A DNA stretch of 8,709 bases from Ruminococcus flavefaciens. GTDB lineage: Bacteria; Bacillota; Clostridia; Oscillospirales; Ruminococcaceae. Under the pieces are notes generated by a model, which made no database searches, was not told the origin of the DNA, and saw nothing but the letters and a program-made list of their open reading frames with translations. Of this stretch, positions 5,980 through 8,709 are shown piece by piece; position 1 is the stretch's first letter; each line of letters opens with the position of its first letter. The stretch spans positions 1-8,709 of the forward strand of contig DEBW01000002.1 in assembly GCA_002348905.1 (NCBI GenBank). The letters run 5' to 3'. The translations under genes were made by a program, and so were the position numbers.

Positions 5980-6463
5980 TATAAAAACCTCCTTTAAATT
6001 CCGATTCAGCAGAGCCGACTAATTCTTTTTGATAGTAAACAAACTCTTTATCTCGTTTCACTTCACAATAACCCAGCTTTGTATAAAAAGCATTCGTTCT
6101 AACATTCCAAATAGGTGTATCAAGTTTAATTTTCTTGATACCAGGGTAGAAAGTTTCTACCATTTTCATCAAGGAAATACCATACCCCTTCCGATAGTGA
6201 ACCGGGTTTAGAAATATTCTGCCAATGTACAATGTTTCATTGTCTTTGTCCAAAAATAGAACTGCACCACCAACGATTTCTTCATTCATGACTGCCTGCA
6301 GCAAGTGTCCTTCATTTTTCATCTGAATGTGCCATGAAATTGAATCATAATCAGGAGGTCCGCCTGCTTCGGAAGCGCCAACATTAATATCGCTATCAAA
6401 CGCAGCCTTTGATATAGCCACGATTCTTTCGATATTTTTCAATTCTGCATTTTCTAATTTCAT
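5972..6463 (-). CDS. GNAT family N-acetyltransferase
   Basis: A 163-residue acetyl-CoA-dependent acetyltransferase of the GNAT fold. The acetyl-CoA pyrophosphate loop is RKGYG (residues 91-95), preceded by the beta-4 strand TLYIGRIFLNP and followed by helix ISLMKMVE. The C-terminal NxRTNAFYTKLGYCEV motif (about 120-135) is typical of the family. The substrate is not deducible. The frame runs open to an ATG at 6589, but a strong promoter lies at 6519-6547 inside that extension, so translation must begin downstream. Candidates are ATG 6463 (used here) or ATG 6472, with a GAGG just upstream of the pair. Its stop overlaps the GTG start of the DinB-like gene, making a two-gene operon that resembles small detoxification or self-protection cassettes. 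Confidence 0.9.
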   Translation of the reverse strand: MKLENAELKNIERIVAISKAAFDSDINVGASEAGGPPDYDSISWHIQMKNEGHLLQAVMNEEIVGGAVLFLDKDNETLYIGRIFLNPVHYRKGYGISLMKMVETFYPGIKKIKLDTPIWNVRTNAFYTKLGYCEVKRDKEFVYYQKELVGSAESEFKGGFYSE

Positions 6464-6518
6464 TAATATCATATCCTCGTCAAATTCCGATTTTAAGCAG
6501 GAACATTTATTATTCCAT

Positions 6519-6547
6519 ATTATAGCATAAATCCATAGTAAAGTCAA
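6519..6547 (-). promoter_or_regulatory. Promoter of the GNAT-DinB operon
   Basis: On the minus strand TTGACT (6542-6547), a 17-bp spacer and TATAAT (6519-6524), with a start near 6512. That leaves a leader of roughly 50 nt before ATG 6463, and it rules out the upstream ATG at 6589 as the real start. Confidence 0.78.
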
Positions 6548-6587
6548 CGATTGGATTTTACGGATTGACATAAATTGACTTTGATTC

Positions 6588-6597
6588 ATTACGTAAT
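6588..6597. promoter_or_regulatory. Palindrome ATTACGTAAT between divergent promoters
   Basis: A perfect 10-bp palindrome midway between the minus-strand GNAT promoter and the plus-strand hydrolase promoter, in DNA that also repeats ATTGACT/ATTGACA four to five times. It could be an operator serving both directions, but a 10-bp AT-rich palindrome can also arise by chance. The rest of 6590-6826 holds only the hydrolase promoter and its roughly 160-nt leader. Confidence 0.3.
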
Positions 6598-6631
6598 ATG
6601 AATATACAGCAATATTTTTGGCTGAAATCTA

Positions 6632-6660
6632 TTGACTTTTTTGACTTCTATTGATATAAT
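6632..6660 (+). promoter_or_regulatory. Promoter of the alpha/beta hydrolase gene
   Basis: TTGACT (6632-6637), a 17-bp spacer and a perfect TATAAT (6655-6660). The start would be near 6667, giving a leader of about 160 nt. That leader contains a possible 7-bp stem (GTTTTCT / AGAAAAC) around an AATTGCAATT palindrome, and no recognised riboswitch. Confidence 0.75.
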
Positions 6661-6826
6661 TCGTGTATAGAGAAAGTACGAAGTTTTCTCCGCTAAATTG
6701 CAATTCAGAAAACGGGATGAAAATGATAATACGATATTTACAGCAAGCGGAAAAATCTCAGAGAAGTTATGTATTCATTATCCTATGCTAAATGATTTAT
6801 AGTATTATCCGAAGGAGAGTCGATAT

Positions 6827-7591
6827 ATGGATTATTTTGTCTATGAAGGGAAAAAAGTGTTCTATAAGGAAACAGGTACTGGAAAACCATTGATATTTCT
6901 TCATGGAAATACTGCGTCTTCTCGTATGTTTGAACAAATTGCAGGTGAATACAGCAAGAATTTCAGAGTTATTCTGATTGATTTCTTAGGACATGGAAAA
7001 TCAGACAGACTTGATGTGTTTCCGACAGATCTTTGGTTTTATGAAGCTCAACAGACCATTGCGTTTCTAAAAGAAAAGCAGTATCAGGATGTGAATATAA
7101 TCGGCAGCAGCGGTGGTGCAATGGTAGCAATAAATATTGCACTTGAAGCTCCAATACTTGTAAATAAAATAATAGCGGACAGCTTTGAGGGTGAATTCTC
7201 CAGCAGTATATTTACGCAGAATCTTTTGAAAGACCGTGAAAATGCCAAAAACAATGCAGGCGCAAGGGGATTCTACGAATATATGCATGGTTCAGACTGG
7301 GAACAGATAGTTGATAATGATACTTCTGCAATAATAAGACATCAAAAAGAAATAGGACATTTTTTTCATAAACAGTTGGAAGAACTTGAGACTGATATTT
7401 TGTTGACCGGCAGCACTGAAGATAAATTTATGTATAGTATTTCAGATCATTATTATGAAAGGGTTTATGGCGAGATAGTGTCAAAAATTAAACACGGAAG
7501 GATTCATCTCTTTTCTAAAGGAGATCACCCTGCAATATTAAGCTGTTTTCAGGAGTTTTATCCATTGAGCATGGATTTTTTATTATCCTGA
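6827..7591 (+). CDS. Alpha/beta hydrolase
   Basis: A 254-residue cytoplasmic alpha/beta-hydrolase-fold enzyme. The oxyanion-hole strand IFLHGN is at residues 23-28 and a second family signature IDFLGHGKSD at 51-60. The nucleophile elbow is G-S-S-G-G at 93-97, with Ser95 as the nucleophile. The acid is probably D199 in TGSTEDKF and the base H234 in KGDHPAIL. The triad is therefore complete and the length is normal for the family. Esterase, lactonase or peptidase activity cannot be separated from sequence alone. A strong AAGGAG nine nucleotides before the ATG supports the start. It has its own promoter and terminator, so it appears monocistronic, divergent from the GNAT-DinB pair and possibly co-controlled with it. 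Confidence 0.93.
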   Translation: MDYFVYEGKKVFYKETGTGKPLIFLHGNTASSRMFEQIAGEYSKNFRVILIDFLGHGKSDRLDVFPTDLWFYEAQQTIAFLKEKQYQDVNIIGSSGGAMVAINIALEAPILVNKIIADSFEGEFSSSIFTQNLLKDRENAKNNAGARGFYEYMHGSDWEQIVDNDTSAIIRHQKEIGHFFHKQLEELETDILLTGSTEDKFMYSISDHYYERVYGEIVSKIKHGRIHLFSKGDHPAILSCFQEFYPLSMDFLLS

Positions 7592-7604
7592 CGAATATAC
7601 ACTG

Positions 7605-7629
7605 AGCAGTCCTTCGGGGCTGCTTTTTT
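7605..7629 (+). terminator. Intrinsic terminator after the hydrolase
   Basis: An 8-bp stem (AGCAGTCC / GGGCTGCT, one G-T pair) closed by a stable TTCG tetraloop and running into six T's (7624-7629). It lies 14 bases after the hydrolase stop. Confidence 0.93.
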
Positions 7630-7706
7630 ATGCCCTCACGGAGGAGGTGAAACCGCATAGCAAACAGGATAGGAGATTGCCGGACAGAAATTTTTGTGTA
7701 TGGCGA

Positions 7707-7735
7707 TTGAAAATCAGGGCAGATTGTGGTATAAT
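7707..7735 (+). promoter_or_regulatory. Promoter of the last gene
   Basis: TTGAAA (7707-7712), a 17-bp spacer and TATAAT (7730-7735), with an extended -10 TGG immediately upstream. The expected start is near 7742, about 55 nt before the ATG at 7798. Confidence 0.75.
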
Positions 7736-7797
7736 TGAAAATGAAAGCAATGTGCAAGGGTGCTCGCATAATCATAATTAAGGGCGTGTGAATAATT

Positions 7798-8589
7798 ATG
7801 GAAGATTTTAAAAAAATAGTTTTCTGGACTTTTTGGCCAACTTTGATTTCAGGCATCGTATCGTATAGAGTATTTTTTTCGCATTTTGATGATAACGAGA
7901 AAAGGCTTGTTTATTTTTTACTTCTGTTATTGCTGTGGGAAATTTTAATTTTAATTATAACGATATTAGTAAAATGGATAGAATACAGAAAAGAAAACCC
8001 TGCATTGACCAAAGAAGAAAGGCAAAGGCTGAAACAGCTTCGCAAGGAAGAAAAATACCGGAATTCTGAGGAATTTAAGAAGAAATATTTTTCTGATGTT
8101 GAGATCGGAAATTCTTATTTTGGAAATGGAGTTTTAGTAAAGAATTCAAGTTATGAGACTATTTGCTATACAGATATAAAAAGCGGATTTGATAGAATTT
8201 TCGATTCCTTCGGTAAAAAAGGTGATGAATCTTGTGATTTGTATGAATTTATCGTGCGAGAAGATAATATAGAGTATGTTCTTGCTTCACTGGAGAAGAT
8301 CTACAAAAAATCCGAGCAGATAATGGAAGAATGTTATGACAAAATATATAAAGAAATCGTTGAGTTCTTTGAAAATGTTTGTGATGAGAATTTAAAGGAT
8401 GAATTTGATCTGGATTATTTAAAAGAAAACTGGTATGTTTATGGATTAGCTATTTATGATGATTATATGGAGCTGTCTATTGGTATAAAAGCCGCAGAAA
8501 ACTCCGAAGCTGACAGCTATTTCGATATACTTGTATTAGTTGAATATAGTACGCAGGAACCGGAAGTTTCATTTGAGGTCGTATGGTAA
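7798..8589 (+). CDS. Membrane-anchored protein of unknown function
   Basis: A 263-residue protein that I do not recognise. Two hydrophobic helices (about 8-28 and 37-60) form an N-terminal hairpin anchor. A strongly charged, helix-prone stretch (about 68-97, rich in Lys, Glu and Arg) follows, then a soluble acidic domain of about 165 residues. The C-terminal end (WYVYGLAIYDDYMELSIGI and FDILVLVEYS) looks like alternating beta strands. There are no catalytic motifs or Cys/His clusters. The ATG at 7798 has only a poor ribosome site (AAGGG about 13 nt upstream), although the promoter is good. The gene is AT-rich and uses mostly AAA, GAA, TTT and ATA codons, more than the HD-GYP gene does. That could reflect recent acquisition. 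No partner gene is visible before the window ends. Confidence 0.75.
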   Translation: MEDFKKIVFWTFWPTLISGIVSYRVFFSHFDDNEKRLVYFLLLLLLWEILILIITILVKWIEYRKENPALTKEERQRLKQLRKEEKYRNSEEFKKKYFSDVEIGNSYFGNGVLVKNSSYETICYTDIKSGFDRIFDSFGKKGDESCDLYEFIVREDNIEYVLASLEKIYKKSEQIMEECYDKIYKEIVEFFENVCDENLKDEFDLDYLKENWYVYGLAIYDDYMELSIGIKAAENSEADSYFDILVLVEYSTQEPEVSFEVVW

Positions 8590-8603
8590 AACAGTATGTT
8601 AAT

Positions 8604-8618
8604 GTGTCGCTCGGACAC
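8604..8618 (+). other. Small hairpin after the last gene
   Basis: A 5-bp stem GTGTC / GACAC with loop GCTCG begins 15 bases after the stop codon. No U-run follows (GCAAGGATG), so it is a poor terminator. It is the only hairpin-like candidate between the gene and the larger structure at 8655. Confidence 0.3.
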
Positions 8619-8654
8619 GCAAGGATGATCGTTGAAAATGAATAGGATAGAGCA

Positions 8655-8698
8655 ATCCCCACATCACTGGTGACACAGTGGTACGGGGGTAATGTCAT
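8655..8698 (+). other. Structured noncoding element with potential pseudoknot
   Basis: The outer stem ATCCCC (8655-8660) pairs with GGGGGT (8685-8690), with one G-U pair. After a small internal loop, ATCACTG (8663-8669) pairs with CAGTGGT (8676-8682). The six-base loop GTGACA (8670-8675) can pair with TGTCAT (8693-8698) just downstream, which would make an H-type pseudoknot. No open frame of interest covers it on the plus strand. It may be a regulatory RNA or leader for a gene beyond the window, or the edge of a mobile element. I cannot assign it. Confidence 0.45.
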
Positions 8699-8709
8699 TA
8701 AGCTAAGAA

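Noticed and set aside
6464..6589. Upstream 42-residue extension of the acetyltransferase from ATG 6589
   Set aside because: A TTGACT-17-TATAAT promoter lies inside it, so the mRNA starts downstream. The extension also lies outside the GNAT fold.
6717..6791. 24-codon open frame in the hydrolase leader (possible leader peptide)
   Set aside because: The ribosome site is very weak (GGG only), there is no run of a single amino acid and no attenuator hairpin before the hydrolase. I consider it chance.
7647..7781. 44-codon frame starting GTG after GAGGAG
   Set aside because: The ribosome site touches the start codon, and the frame runs through the promoter of the next gene. The composition looks random.
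8477..8698. Minus-strand 73-residue frame at the end of the window
   Set aside because: It overlaps the 3' end of the last gene in antisense and the structured element. It has no ribosome site and no recognisable domain.

Overview
The window looks like chromosomal DNA of a low-to-moderate GC Gram-positive anaerobe of the class Clostridia. My best guess is a Ruminococcus-like member of the Oscillospiraceae. The guess rests on AGGAGG-type ribosome binding sites, near-consensus sigma-A promoters, short UUCG-type or AT-flanked terminators, a GLUG-repeat surface protein, and a COG0523/DUF1980 metal-type locus of a kind I associate with gut Clostridia. The genus is inference. I see no tRNA, rRNA, CRISPR array or complete insertion sequence.

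Layout. Positions 2-595 (+) hold the 3' end of a GLUG-repeat secreted or surface protein. Converging on it is a minus-strand operon (2390 down to 661): a short COG0523 (CobW-like) GTPase, a DUF1980/TIGR03943-type domain, and an unrecognised seven-helix membrane protein. The operon has a perfect TTGACA-17-TATAAT promoter. A Fur-type box lies over its start site, and a second box with the same 15-bp core lies 85 bp upstream. A roughly 225-nt leader with two inverted repeats precedes the first gene. Divergent from it is a 7TM-PAS-HD-GYP cyclic-di-GMP phosphodiesterase (2857-4554, +). It ends in a bidirectional hairpin shared with a convergent two-helix membrane protein of unknown role (5346-4603).

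Next comes a coupled minus-strand pair, a GNAT acetyltransferase and a DinB-like four-helix protein (6463-5455). Facing the other way from the same 350-bp control region is an alpha/beta hydrolase (6827-7591, +) with a clear terminator. The last gene (7798-8589, +) is an AT-rich, membrane-anchored protein of unknown function. The final 100 bases are noncoding and contain a strong hairpin whose loop can pair with sequence just downstream (a potential pseudoknot).

Most notable: the COG0523 and DUF1980 genes are in the same reading frame and separated by one TAA codon plus seven sense codons. These look like a linker, so the pair is probably one ancestral fused gene interrupted by a single nonsense codon, perhaps now translated by re-initiation. 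Together with the Fur-type boxes, the structured leader and the coupled unknown membrane protein, this makes 661-2700 the best candidate in the window for an undescribed metal-responsive system.
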